Source: Azotimanducus sp963663145 (GTDB lineage Bacteria; Pseudomonadota; Gammaproteobacteria; Pseudomonadales; Azotimanducaceae). From it: a stretch of 64,000 nt of DNA. The notes beneath the pieces are model-generated. The model saw only the letters and a program-made list of their open reading frames with translations. It was not told the origin of the DNA and made no database searches. Position numbers and translations under genes: made by a program. Below are positions 18,531-27,731 of the stretch, one piece after another (position 1 is the first letter of the stretch; every line of letters starts with the position of its first letter). The stretch lies in assembly GCA_963663145.1 (NCBI GenBank), contig OY760134.1, positions 744,001-808,000 on the forward strand, read 5' to 3'.

Positions 18531-19904
18531 CTATTCATACTGTTCTCGATAACGTCGCACGACCCGCAGGGCGATGATGTTCAAGACAAGGGTCGTGACG
18601 AACAGCAGCAGCCCGAGTGCGAAGGCTGCCAGCGTCTTTGCGCTGTCGAATTCCTGGTCCCCGATCAGCAGGGTGACGATTTGCACGGTCACGGTGGTGA
18701 CCGCTTCAAACGGATTCGCGGTGAGATTCGCGGCGAGCCCGGCGGCCATTACCACGATCATGGTTTCACCAATCGCCCGGGAGGCGGCGAGTAGGATACC
18801 GCCGACGATGCCGGGCAGCGCCGCCGGGATGACCACCTGCCGAATAGTTTCCGATTGCGTGGCTCCGAGACCATAGGAACCGTCTCTGAGATCCTGTGGC
18901 ACGGCATTGATGACATCATCGGAGAGGGAGGAAACAAAGGGTATGATCATGATGCCCATGACCAAGCCGGCCCCGAGCGCACTCTCGGAGGCGACATCGA
19001 GTCCAAACGATTCGCCGAATTGACGCAGCAGAGGCGCTACCGTCAGCGCCGCAAAGTAGCCGTACACCACGGTCGGAATGCCCGCGAGCACCTCGAGCAT
19101 GGGTTTGGCAACCGCGCGCACTCTCTGGTTCGCGTATTCTGAGAGGTAGATTGCGGACATAAGCCCCACCGGGATGGCCACCGCCAAGGCAATCGCGGAA
19201 ATCAACAAGGTGCCGGCGAACAGCGGCACAGCGCCAAAAGTGCCGGAGGAACCCACTTGGTCAGCACGTAGCGCCGTTTGCGGACTCCATTCCAAGCCGA
19301 ATAGAAACTCCAATGGAGAGACTTGTTGGAAAAACCGCAGCGCCTCGAACAAGACCGACAAAAAGATGCCGATGGTTGTGAAGATGGCCACTGTTGAAGC
19401 GACCATCAATGCCCATTCGACGGTCCGCTCCACCCTGTTGCGGGCGCGGAATCCGGGTCGAATCCGGCGCAAGGAAGCGCTGAGGAAGGTGCCTGCCAAT
19501 AGCAACACAATGAGCGTCAGACCAAGATCGCTCATTCGTTCGAGCGATGAGTAGCGCGCCGCCGCCTCAATAATGGCTTGGGTTGTTTCATCCGCAGCGA
19601 TGTTGCCATCGACCAGATTCAAGATTTCGTTATAGATCAGGTTGAATTCGGCCTGCGACGCTCCCTGCATGGCGGCGGGAAGCGAATCGAGCACTTGGGC
19701 ACGGATCAATCCGGGTTCGAAGAGGTTCCAAAGCCCAAATATCGCCAGCGCCGGCAAGAGGCACCAGAGGGCCACATAGCCGCCGTGATATCCGGGCAAT
19801 GAGTGGTATCTCGACTCGGAATCCGCTTTCGACCTTCGGTGCCCGAGTAGATAGGCCAGTAGCGCCATGGCCAACAAGGCCAATAGAACCAACGGGGATG
19901 ACAT
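18531..19904 (-). CDS. pstC: PstC, phosphate ABC transporter permease
   Basis: The partner permease of PstA. The core signature includes FLFGLEWSPQ, VPLFAGTLLISAIALAVAIPVG, AIYLSEYAN, AGIPTVVYGYFAAL and the EAA-type loop DGSYGLGATQSETIRQVVIPAALPG. At 457 residues it also carries an extended region between its first helices (about 25-110) containing a periplasmic segment. It lies between pstS and pstA with short spacers. Confidence 0.93.
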   Translation of the reverse strand: MSSPLVLLALLAMALLAYLLGHRRSKADSESRYHSLPGYHGGYVALWCLLPALAIFGLWNLFEPGLIRAQVLDSLPAAMQGASQAEFNLIYNEILNLVDGNIAADETTQAIIEAAARYSSLERMSDLGLTLIVLLLAGTFLSASLRRIRPGFRARNRVERTVEWALMVASTVAIFTTIGIFLSVLFEALRFFQQVSPLEFLFGLEWSPQTALRADQVGSSGTFGAVPLFAGTLLISAIALAVAIPVGLMSAIYLSEYANQRVRAVAKPMLEVLAGIPTVVYGYFAALTVAPLLRQFGESFGLDVASESALGAGLVMGIMIIPFVSSLSDDVINAVPQDLRDGSYGLGATQSETIRQVVIPAALPGIVGGILLAASRAIGETMIVVMAAGLAANLTANPFEAVTTVTVQIVTLLIGDQEFDSAKTLAAFALGLLLFVTTLVLNIIALRVVRRYREQYE

Positions 19905-19953
19905 GACGTTTACGCTTGAGCTTGGTTGCGGCGAGGACTCGGGAGGCTGGCCG

Positions 19954-21006
19954 CTAGTTTGATAGGCTCAGATTCTGTAACGCCTGCACGGCCTCCAAGA
20001 CCGCTTTTCTTTCCGCCTCTGGAAGTGGAATCAAGCCGCGTTCGGAAAGATACCCAAACTCGCCTGAAGCCGCCTCGCTCATCAATTCGGCGAGAAACTC
20101 TTCGATGCCTGGTATGTCGCCCACATGCAGTTTCTTGACATAGCTGTATAAGGGGCGCGATACGGGGTAGCTGCCGTCGGCGATGGATTCAAACTCCGGT
20201 TTGACACCATCCACGAGCGAGCCTTGAACCTTGTCGCGATTCTGGTCAAGAAAGCTGTATCCGAATATGCCGACGGCACTTGGGTTGGCTTCGAGTTTCT
20301 GGACGATGAGGTTGTCGTTCTCACCTGCTTCAATGTAGGCGCCATCCTCGCGCATGGTATGGCAGGCGACGGCCCGGGCATTGGATTCAAGCGCCGCGAT
20401 GCCATCAAATGCCTCGCATCCCGGGTCCATGACTAACTCGAGGAATGCGTCGCGAGTCCCTGACGTGGGTGGTGGGCCGAGGACTTCGATGGTCACATCC
20501 GGAAGTGTGGGATCGATATCGGCCCATGATTGGTGTGGATTTGCCACCAGCGTGCCAGCGCCGGCATCCGGAACATTTTTCGCTAGGGCCAAGAACAACT
20601 GCTGGCGAGTGAGTTCGAAATTGAACCCTCCCTTGACATTGGCAAGCACGATTCCGTCGTATCCGAGCTTCACTTCGACGATTTCGGTGATGCCGTTTTC
20701 GGCGCACAGGTCGACTTCAGACTGCCGCACGCGCCGGGAAGAATTGGTGACATCCGGATATTGGACACCCGCTCCGGAGCAAAACAATTTGAATCCTCCT
20801 CCCGATCCGGTGGATTCAATCTTAGGGGTCTTAAAGTCCGTTGTGCGCCCGAAGCGCTCTGCAACCACAGTCGAGAAGGGATACACGGTGGAGGATCCGA
20901 CGATGCTGATGTAATCGCGCGCGGCTTGAGCACGCGCAGCATCAATCAGCCAAGGAGAGGCCAATAGAAACGCGCACAAAAGACACGCGGGAAACTGCTT
21001 TCTCAT
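19954..21006 (-). CDS. pstS: PstS, phosphate-binding periplasmic protein
   Basis: The high-affinity phosphate receptor of the importer. A signal peptide (FPACLLCAFLLASPWLIDAARAQA) leads into IVGSSTVYPFS and IESTGSGGGFKLFCSG, which carry the phosphate-binding serines and threonines; the third ligand region is PPTSGTRDAFLE. The start is placed at the ATG before RKQFPACLL, since the upstream extension would precede the signal peptide. It heads the operon, below a Pho-box-like site. Confidence 0.93.
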   Translation of the reverse strand: MRKQFPACLLCAFLLASPWLIDAARAQAARDYISIVGSSTVYPFSTVVAERFGRTTDFKTPKIESTGSGGGFKLFCSGAGVQYPDVTNSSRRVRQSEVDLCAENGITEIVEVKLGYDGIVLANVKGGFNFELTRQQLFLALAKNVPDAGAGTLVANPHQSWADIDPTLPDVTIEVLGPPPTSGTRDAFLELVMDPGCEAFDGIAALESNARAVACHTMREDGAYIEAGENDNLIVQKLEANPSAVGIFGYSFLDQNRDKVQGSLVDGVKPEFESIADGSYPVSRPLYSYVKKLHVGDIPGIEEFLAELMSEAASGEFGYLSERGLIPLPEAERKAVLEAVQALQNLSLSN

Positions 21007-21063
21007 TGCTTCTCCCGATGAAAAAAAGTAGGGGACGAACACGCTTTATCTTGCCAACCAAGT

Positions 21064-21081
21064 GTTACAGATTCGTGAAAG
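21064..21081 (-). promoter_or_regulatory. Pho box (PhoB site) upstream of pstS
   Basis: On the minus strand the sequence reads CTTTCAC-GAAT-CTGTAAC, two 7-mers with the 11-bp period of the PhoB consensus CTGTCAT-N4-CTGTCAT. It lies 58 bases upstream of the pstS start codon, followed by an AT-rich GATAAA that could serve as the -10. The opposite-strand rRNA promoter begins only 41 bases away. Confidence 0.6.
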
Positions 21082-21121
21082 CGCAAGGCATTCCCCGCCC
21101 GAAGGGTGGGGGGGTGCAGGC

Positions 21122-21149
21122 TTGCGTTTACGTTGCGACCACGTATAAT
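21122..21149 (+). promoter_or_regulatory. separate promoter for the tRNA-Ile/tRNA-Ala/23S/5S unit
   Basis: TTGCGT (21122-21127), a 16-bp spacer and a perfect TATAAT (21144-21149). Spacing and flanks resemble the 16S promoter at 11425. It stands 111 bases before tRNA-Ile and is divergent to pstS, so the 23S half of the ribosomal genes can be transcribed without 16S. Confidence 0.65.
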
Positions 21150-21159
21150 GCAATCCCTT

Positions 21160-21204
21160 CGCCGCACGATTCTTGAATAATCCGTGCGGCGTGCTCTTTG
21201 AGGT
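21160..21204 (+). promoter_or_regulatory. leader hairpin and boxA of the 23S unit
   Basis: CGCCGCACG (21160-21168) pairs perfectly with CGTGCGGCG (21183-21191) around a 14-base loop. TGCTCTTTGAGGT (21192-21204) follows at once, with the first eight bases identical to rrn boxA. Hairpin plus boxA between promoter and first tRNA is the layout of an rRNA leader, which supports an independent transcription start here. Confidence 0.55.
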
Positions 21205-21259
21205 GAAGAATTTTGTGTTTAGGCGGCCTGCTATTGCATGACGCTTGGCGGTGCATCCA

Positions 21260-21337
<78 letters not shown>

Positions 21338-21409
21338 TAAGGCGGTCGAGAATTGGACATGACTGTCCGCTGTTGACGACCCAGATCGAGTTCCGCCGCA
21401 GGCAGTTTC

Positions 21410-21485
21410 GGGGCCGTAGCTCAGCTGGGAGAGCGCCTGCCTTGCACGCAGGAGGTCAGGAGTTCGATCCTCCTCGGCTCCACCA
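21410..21485 (+). tRNA. tRNA-Ala (TGC anticodon)
   Basis: A 76-nt cloverleaf with encoded CCA. The acceptor GGGGCCG, D-arm AGCTCAGCTGGGAGAGC, anticodon loop CTTGCAC and T-arm GAGTTCGATCCTC are present. The Ile-Ala pair normally sits between 16S and 23S; here it has stayed with 23S. Confidence 0.97.
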
Positions 21486-21924
21486 GATGCCGCTTAAGCA
21501 GAGCCTGCCGTTGGCAGGCGACACAGATTTTCGATTGTTGGAGTCGTGAGACTCGGATGATCAATGCTCTTTAACAAGTGAAAGGCAAGAAATCCTCCGG
21601 CCCGGAGCTGGAGGTCGCACGATCCGTGCTGAATTGGCCGCTACAGGAAGCGTTTTCGAGATACCCGTCTTGAAGCGCCTCGGGCCAGACTCAAACTGCG
21701 ATCTCTCGCAGGCGGACGTGTGTGATGCGTCAAGGTATATATGCATATGTACATCAATATCTTCTATAGTTAATCTCTTATAGGTTAATCTCTTATAGAT
21801 AATGTTGTACAGACGTACTCGCCTTCTACTGAAGTCCCGTTCGCGGGATGACGGATGGAAAGTGAGAACGTTCGGCGAACCAATAGCTCGAAGCGCTTCT
21901 ATTTGAAGATGCGTCGGGTTATAT
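21486..21924 (+). promoter_or_regulatory. tRNA-Ala to 23S spacer with perfect boxA and a tandem 15-bp repeat
   Basis: TGCTCTTTAACAA at 21565-21577 is a perfect boxA. The 15-mer GTTAATCTCTTATAG occurs twice head to tail at 21769-21783 and 21784-21798, in an AT-rich patch that also contains ATATATGCATATGT. No coding gene is supported. The rest presumably folds with the 23S downstream flank to form the processing stem. Confidence 0.6.
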
Positions 21925-23019
21925 GGTCAAGCAATGAAGCGCACTTGGTGGATGCCTTGGCAACTGGAGGCGATGAAGGACGTCGTAGCCTGCGAAAAGC
22001 TTCGGGGAGTCGGCTAACAGACTTTGATCCGGAGATGTCCGAATGGGGAAACCCACCCGCGTTTGCGGGTATCCTCACCTGAATCCATAGGGTGTGGAGG
22101 CGAACCCGGGGAACTGAAATATCTAAGTACCCGGAGGAAAAGAAATCAATCGAGATTTCCCTAGTAGCGACGAGCGAACGGGAAACAGCCCTTAAGCCAA
22201 TTGAGCGGCTAGCAGAAGTGTCTGGAAAGGCACACCATAGGGGGTGACAGTCCCGTATGCGAAAGCTGCCAATTGGTGAAATCGAGTAGGGCGGGACACG
22301 TGAAATCCTGTCTGAACAGCGTAACGCTTCGGTGTTTCGCGAGGGGGGACCATCCTCCAAGGCTAAATACTCCCAGTTGACCGATAGTGAACCAGTACCG
22401 TGAGGGAAAGGCGAAAAGAACCCCGGAAGGGGAGTGAAATAGAACCTGAAACCGGGTGCGTACAAGCAGTGGGAGCCTTTGTGAACACTCTGCATTTCTT
22501 CGGAAATGTGCTCTGTTCAATAAGGGTGACCGCGTACCTTTTGTATAATGGGTCAGCGAGTTGCTGTCAGTGGCAAGGTTAACCGTGTAGGGGAGCCGTA
22601 GGGAAACCGAGTCTTAATAGGGCGATCGAGTCGCTGGGAGCAGACCCGAAACCGGGCGAGCTAGCCATGGCCAGGGTGAAGGTTCGGTAACACGAACTGG
22701 AGGCCCGAACCCACCTATGTTGAAAAATGGGGGGATGAGCTGTGGCTCGGAGTGAAAGGCTAATCAAGCCCGGAGATAGCTGGTTCTCCTCGAAAACTAT
22801 TTAGGTAGTGCCTCTTGTATCACCGCCGGGGGTAGAGCACTGTTTGGGCTAGGGGGTCACCTAGACTTACCAAACCCATGCAAACTCCGAATACCGGTGA
22901 GTGCAGCAAGGGAGACAGACGGTGGGTGCTAAGGTCCATCGTCGAAAGGGAAACAGCCCAGACCGCCAGCTAAGGTCCCCAAGTGATAGTTAAGTGGGAA
23001 ACGATGTGGGAAGGCACAA

Positions 23020-23081
<62 letters not shown>

Positions 23082-23803
23082 GAGTCGGCCTGCGCGGAAG
23101 ATGTAACGGGGCTCAAACTATCCACCGAAGCTGCGGGTTCGTGATTGCCTTCGGGCAGTCGCGGACGGTAGAGGAGCGTTCTGTAAGCCGTTGAAGGTGA
23201 GCCGTGAGGCTTGCTGGAGGTATCAGAAGTGAGAATGCTGACATGAGTAACGATAAAGGGAGTGAAAATCTCCCTCGCCGAAAGACTAAGGGTTCCTGCG
23301 CCACGCTCATCGGCGCAGGGTGAGTCGGCCCCTAAGGTGAGGCCGAAAGGCGTAGCCGATGGGAAACGGGTCAAAATTCCCGTACCAATAATGACTGCGA
23401 TGGAGTGACGGAGAAGGCTAGACCATGCCTGGCGTTGGTCGTCCAGGTCTAAGCATGTAGGCTGGGATCCTAGGTAAATCCGGGGTTCTAAGGCCGAGAT
23501 GTGATGGCGAACCCTTCACACGTTGAAGGGGAAGTGGTTGATGCCATGCTTCCAAGAAAAACTTCTAAGCTCTAGGTCATTGTTGACCGTACCGCAAACC
23601 GACACAGGTAGTCAGGTAGAGAATACTAAGGCGCTTGAGAGAACTCGGGTGAAGGAACTAGGCAAAATAGCACCGTAACTTCGGGAGAAGGTGCGCCCTC
23701 ATTAGGTGACGGCACTTGCTGCTTGAGCTGAAGGGGGCCGCAGATACCAGGTGGCTGCGACTGTTTACTAAAAACACAGCACTCTGCAAACTCGTAAGAG
23801 GAC

Positions 23804-23836
<33 letters not shown>

Positions 23837-23906
23837 ATTAAGTGATCAGGTTAGCCTTCGGGCAAAGCTTGTGACCGAAGTCCTGGTAAACGGCGGCCGT
23901 AACTAT

Positions 23907-24285
23907 GAACTAAACTCAGACCATTGTAGTTACGTAAATAAACTTGGCTATATGCTGGAATATCCGGTGTATCTGGTGGTACTCGTTCGATTGATCGTGC
24001 GCGGCGTTTCGACCACGTTCACGAAAGAAGCTCTTGATCTGAATCAATCGAGCAGTGACAATCCATCCAGTGCGGACAATCAGCAGGAAAGGCCATCCAA
24101 CCGATGCGAGAAGTTCAACTTCAAGCTTCGGTCTGATGGAATCCTCAGAGACTACACGCCAAGCCACCTCATCTACATATGAAGTATGTGAAGTGGATGA
24201 TATAGTCCGAACTCTATGGCGACATGGAGAGCCAGACGGAAACGATCTGGCCGGTTCGACAATTGTTGAACGAGTAACAAACTTG
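23907..24285 (+). ncRNA. group I intron at 23S position 1917 (no ORF)
   Basis: The 379-nt insert follows U1917 and ends in G before AACGGTCC. The internal guide GTAGTTACG at 23926-23934 pairs nine bases with the 5' exon CGTAACTAT, ending in the U-G wobble that marks a group I 5' splice site. An R element (CTCAGAGACTACACG, about 24144-24158) and an S element (GATGATATAGTCC, 24196-24208) provide P7. It lacks an endonuclease gene. The same site is occupied in Coxiella burnetii. It splits helix 69. Confidence 0.9.
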
Positions 24286-24299
24286 AACGGTCCTAAGGT

Positions 24300-24925
24300 T
24301 AACAAACGCTAGCCTTAGTAAAACTGAGCCATATGCGGGAAAATCCTCAAAAACTCGTCGGTACTCGTTGGCGCGTAGCGCCCTCAGTAAAAATCCGCGA
24401 GGCACGGGGACAATCCGCAGGGAAGACCTAAGGTACTAGGAACCCTCAGAGACTTTACGCTCGGGAGCTGCTTATGAAGCTTGAAGCTCAATGGATTACA
24501 GGCTTTGTGGACGGTGAAGGATGTTTTCATGTGGGCATAAATCCCCACAATGAGATGTCTACCGGTTACCAAGTGTTACCGGAATTTACCGTGGTACAAC
24601 ACAAGCGCGATGTTCAAATACTTCATGCCTTGAAGGCCTATTTCGGTTGTGGTGTGGTGCGAAAGAACCACGGAGACCGAATGGCCTATCGAGTCAGAGG
24701 TAAACAGCACCTGCTGGAGATCATCGTTCCATTCTTCGTCAAGCATTCGCTGAAAACAAAGAAGAATGTCGATTTCAAACGATTTCGAAGAATTCTTCTG
24801 ATGATGCAGGCGGATAGGCATTTAACCCGCGAGGGAATTGAAGAAATTCGAGCAATCGCGGCTAGCATGAATAGAGGCAGCTCAAGATAAAGTCCGACTT
24901 TTCTGGAAACAGTTAAGAGCAATCG
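24300..24925 (+). ncRNA. group I intron at 23S position 1931, with homing endonuclease
   Basis: The 626-nt insert follows U1931 and ends in G before AGCGAAATTCC. The guide GCCTTAG (24312-24318) pairs seven bases with the 5' exon CTAAGGT, again with a terminal U-G. R (CTCAGAGACTTTACGC, from about 24445) and S (AAGATAAAGTCC, 24884-24895) flank the endonuclease gene, which therefore sits in the P8-side loop. Position 1931 is known from Thermotoga and some cyanobacteria. Confidence 0.9.
24474..24890 (+). CDS. LAGLIDADG homing endonuclease of the middle 23S intron
   Basis: A 138-residue protein with a single LAGLIDADG-type motif (WITGFVDGEGCFHV, residues 7-20, catalytic Asp/Glu present) and the usual downstream features (FTVVQHKRDVQILHALKAYFGCG, then LKTKKNVDFKRFRRIL). 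Single-motif proteins of this size act as homodimers cutting a near-palindromic site, here presumably the intronless 23S sequence around position 1931. The TAA stop is part of the intron S element (AAGATAAAGTCC), so coding and ribozyme sequence overlap. It looks intact. Confidence 0.9.
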   Translation: MKLEAQWITGFVDGEGCFHVGINPHNEMSTGYQVLPEFTVVQHKRDVQILHALKAYFGCGVVRKNHGDRMAYRVRGKQHLLEIIVPFFVKHSLKTKKNVDFKRFRRILLMMQADRHLTREGIEEIRAIAASMNRGSSR

Positions 24926-24945
24926 AGCGAAATTCCTTGTCGGGT

Positions 24946-25419
24946 AAGAAATTGCCCCGCGCATCCGTGAGGATGCGCTGAAAAACCGGCTCATATCGGG
25001 GAAACCCTCCCTACAAGATACTCGCTGAGTATCTTGTAGCGGGCAATCCCGAGGGAAGTCGTCCAATTCCTCCCAGCAATGGGTAGTCTGGATTGACCCC
25101 GTAACGACTGATCCGAAAGGAGAGGCGCGAGAATCGACTAACAATCGAATATCGGTTGACTATCGGTTGACTATTGATAAACAATCGTTTCTCGTGCAAC
25201 ACGCCGGTCACTCGTCCCTTTCATATTGATTCATATTGAAAGGAAGACAGTTCCTAGGAAGTATGGTCTAAGTCTCAAACTTCGGTTTGAGAAACGACAA
25301 GCCGGGCCACTCCAAGGATCGCGGAAGCGATTGCTGCGCGATACCGAAGAGAACTTCTAAGGGAACTTGATGAGTTGAAGGTATAGTCTGCGCCCCTTCG
25401 AAAGATGGGGATGAACGTG
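24946..25419 (+). ncRNA. group I intron at 23S position 1951 (no ORF)
   Basis: The 474-nt insert follows U1951 and ends in G before AAGTTCCGACC. The guide GCCCCG just inside the intron pairs with the exon end GTCGGGT through a U-G and three G-C pairs, then a mismatch. P7 can form between GACTA (about 25136) and TATAGTC (25383). An AT-rich stretch carries the 11-mer TATCGGTTGAC twice. Coxiella burnetii has an intron at this site that does encode an endonuclease; no such gene is present here. The boundary is ambiguous by AAG at both ends. Confidence 0.83.
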
Positions 25420-25852
25420 AAGTTCCGACCTGCACGAATGGCGTAACGATGGCCACACTGTCTCCACCCGGGACTCAGTGAAATTGAATTCGCGGTCAAG
25501 ATGCCGTGTACCCGCGGCTAGACGAGAAGACCCCGTGAACCTTTACTACAGCTTCACACTGAACTTTGATCTATCTTGTGTAGGATAGGTGGGAGGCTTT
25601 GAAGCCTAGGCGCCAGCCTAGGTGGAGCCATCCTTGAAATACCACCCTGGTTAGGTTGAAGTTCTAACTCAGGCCCGTTATCCGGGTCGAGGACCGTGTG
25701 TGGTGGGTAGTTTGACTGGGGCGGTCTCCTCCTAAAGAGTAACGGAGGAGCGCGATGGTGCGCTCAGCATGGTCGGAAATCATGCAATGCGTGTAAAGGC
25801 AAAAGCGCGCCTGACTGCGAGACCGACGGGTCGAGCAGGGTCGAAAGACGGT

Positions 25853-25928
<76 letters not shown>

Positions 25929-25957
25929 ACCGCCCGAGAGTTCACATCGACGGCGGT

Positions 25958-26000
<43 letters not shown>

Positions 26001-26003
26001 CCA

Positions 26004-26035
<32 letters not shown>

Positions 26036-26201
26036 TGGTACGCGAGCTGGGTTTAGAACGTCGTGAGACAGTTCGGTCCCTATCTGCCGTGGGCGTTTGA
26101 GATTTGAGAGGAGCTGCTCCTAGTACGAGAGGGCCGGAGTGGACGAACCTCTGGTGTTCCGGTTGTCACGCCAGTGGCACCGCCGGGTAGCTATGTTCGG
26201 A

Positions 26202-26237
<36 letters not shown>

Positions 26238-26411
26238 CCCTCAAGATGAGATCTCACGAATCCTCGGATTCATGAAGGGCCCTTGTAGACGACAAGGTTG
26301 ATAGGCGGGATGTGTAAGCGCCGCGAGGCGCTCAGCTAACCCGTACTAATTGCCCGTTTGGCTTGGCCATATAACTCGACGCATCGCATTTCTTGCCTTT
26401 CACGTTTTTTT

Positions 26412-26531
26412 TGCCTGACGACCATAGCGAACTGGCCCCACCTGATCCCATTCCGAACTCAGAAGTGAAACGGTTCAGCGCCGATGGTAGTGTGGGGAGT
26501 CCCCATGTGAGAGTAGGACATCGTCAGGCAT
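26412..26531 (+). rRNA. rrf: 5S ribosomal RNA, copy 1
   Basis: About 120 nt. The terminal stem TGCCTGACGA pairs with TCGTCAGGCA, and the conserved interior CCGAACTCAGAAGTGAAACG and GATGGTAGTGTGGGG is intact. It lies 41 bases after 23S. Confidence 0.95.
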
Positions 26532-26539
26532 TTTTCTCC

Positions 26540-26578
26540 AAGCCCGGTTCCCGACCCCCTAGGGAACCGGGCTTTTTT
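26540..26578 (+). terminator. rho-independent terminator of the rRNA unit
   Basis: AAGCCCGGTTCCC pairs over 13 bases with GGGAACCGGGCTT around a 9-base loop and is followed by TTTT. It ends transcription after 5S. Confidence 0.9.
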
Positions 26579-26786
26579 CTGGCGAATCGCGCGCGCCAAT
26601 GGGTTCGTGCCCCTTGGATATGGTGCGCGATGGCTGATGGGGCTCCGAGTGGGGGAGTGACCCGCCTGCGGCGGCACTTTCGATGAGCGATTGGCCGAAT
26701 CTATTCGTTCTACTTAATGTCTACGCTTTCAAGAAATGCTTGGAGCAATTTTGACTTTCTCAATTACTATCTTTTTTGAGAGTTGA

Positions 26787-26814
26787 CCCCCCCCCCCCCC
26801 CCCCCCCCCCCCCC
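26787..26814. repeat. homopolymer of 28 C
   Basis: An uninterrupted run of 28 cytosines 112 bases upstream of the exported-protein gene at 26926, just after an AT-rich stretch (TTTTTTGAGAGTTGA). The 285-base gap between the 5S terminator region and that gene holds no other feature. A run of this length is expected to be unstable in replication and hard to sequence. Confidence 0.9.
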
Positions 26815-26925
26815 TCGCTACCTTACGTTTTAGATTGAGGCTTGAGTTGGGAAGAGGCAAACGTTCCGCTCCCGCGCCGACACGAGGCTTCAATTTGGAT
26901 CAAGCGTTAACCGGGAGGATCCCAA

Positions 26926-27471
26926 ATGATCGCGCTGACAGGAAGATTTGCTATGAGACTTCGCTTCGCCGCCGCATTGGTGTTGGTGTTAGGCATGGTT
27001 ATTAGCCTGAGCGGGAACCTGCACGCTGATGCCTGCGACGGATCGCCTGAACCCTGCATAGGCGTTGTCGAAGAAAGAATAGTAATAAGGGACAACCATG
27101 CGATTCGGAACATACTCAGGGCCGAAAGGGAACGAATGCATCAAGAGGCCTTGATGGCCGAACTGGAACGCAAACGGCAAATGGAGTTTGAAGAAAGGCA
27201 AAGACGAATTAATGCATGTACCACCGCCATTAGAGTAGCGGTATTTGCGGGATCTTTCTGGGGCCCTGCGCTTGTGGTTCGAATGGCACAAACCGGTACT
27301 AGGCTTGTGTCTGTAACCGTGACTGCATACAATCAGGCAAGAGGCGGCTTTTCCGTGAAGGCAGTGTGGGAGCAACATCGAAATGCATTGGGCGGTACTG
27401 GTCTCGTGTTAGTCGGTGGCTCGGAGTATTTCGATGTTCCTGAATGGGCCTGTGATCAACTCATGAACTAG
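26926..27471 (+). CDS. exported hypothetical protein with coiled coil
   Basis: A 181-residue protein not recognised as a known family. The signal peptide (about residues 10-35, FAAALVLVLGMVISLSGNLHADA) is followed by a Cys-containing segment (CDGSPEPC) and a charged coiled coil (about 60-95, RAERERMHQEALMAELERKRQMEFEERQRR). A hydrophobic patch (IRVAVFAGSFWGPALVV) and a C-terminal Cys region complete it. GGAGGAT stands 8 bases before the ATG. It heads a run with a small membrane protein and MacA/MacB-type transport genes, so it may be a cargo or periplasmic partner. That is inference. Confidence 0.6.
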   Translation: MIALTGRFAMRLRFAAALVLVLGMVISLSGNLHADACDGSPEPCIGVVEERIVIRDNHAIRNILRAERERMHQEALMAELERKRQMEFEERQRRINACTTAIRVAVFAGSFWGPALVVRMAQTGTRLVSVTVTAYNQARGGFSVKAVWEQHRNALGGTGLVLVGGSEYFDVPEWACDQLMN

Positions 27472-27482
27472 CCGGTGATGTA

Positions 27483-27731
27483 ATGAAATCAAGTACTTTG
27501 AATCTAACTAGAGTGTTGCAGGTCGTCAAGGTGGCATCCACGACTGTTTTTTGTTGTTTGCTATTTGTGTCCTTTTATCCGATATCTGTACTTCTTCGAT
27601 CCGAAGTTGCTTACGCTGGATGGTTGGGACTTGCCGCGACTCTTTTGCTCGTGGTCTTTGCCCCTGCATGTTTTTTGTTGCTTTATGATCGACTAATTGT
27701 TCCGAATTTGGAGAAGCGCTTCAGGGATTAG
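27483..27731 (+). CDS. small two-helix membrane protein
   Basis: Eighty-two residues with two hydrophobic helices (about 18-38 and 45-68) and basic/acidic ends (YDRLIVPNLEKRFRD). No family is recognised. It starts 11 bases after the exported protein and is likely translated from the same message. A similar exported-protein plus small-membrane-protein arrangement occurs at 53753-54621. Confidence 0.5.
   Translation: MKSSTLNLTRVLQVVKVASTTVFCCLLFVSFYPISVLLRSEVAYAGWLGLAATLLLVVFAPACFLLLYDRLIVPNLEKRFRD

Noticed and set aside
13202..21259. Treating the 16S-23S gap as a proven assembly chimera
   Set aside because: It cannot be excluded, but the separate promoter, leader hairpin and boxA before tRNA-Ile are what a genuine split would need. 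I kept it as a finding with a long-read test.
23871..24182. A 103-codon plus-strand frame overlapping the 1917 intron, as a possible intron protein
   Set aside because: It starts in the 5' exon, lacks any endonuclease motif and runs through the ribozyme core.
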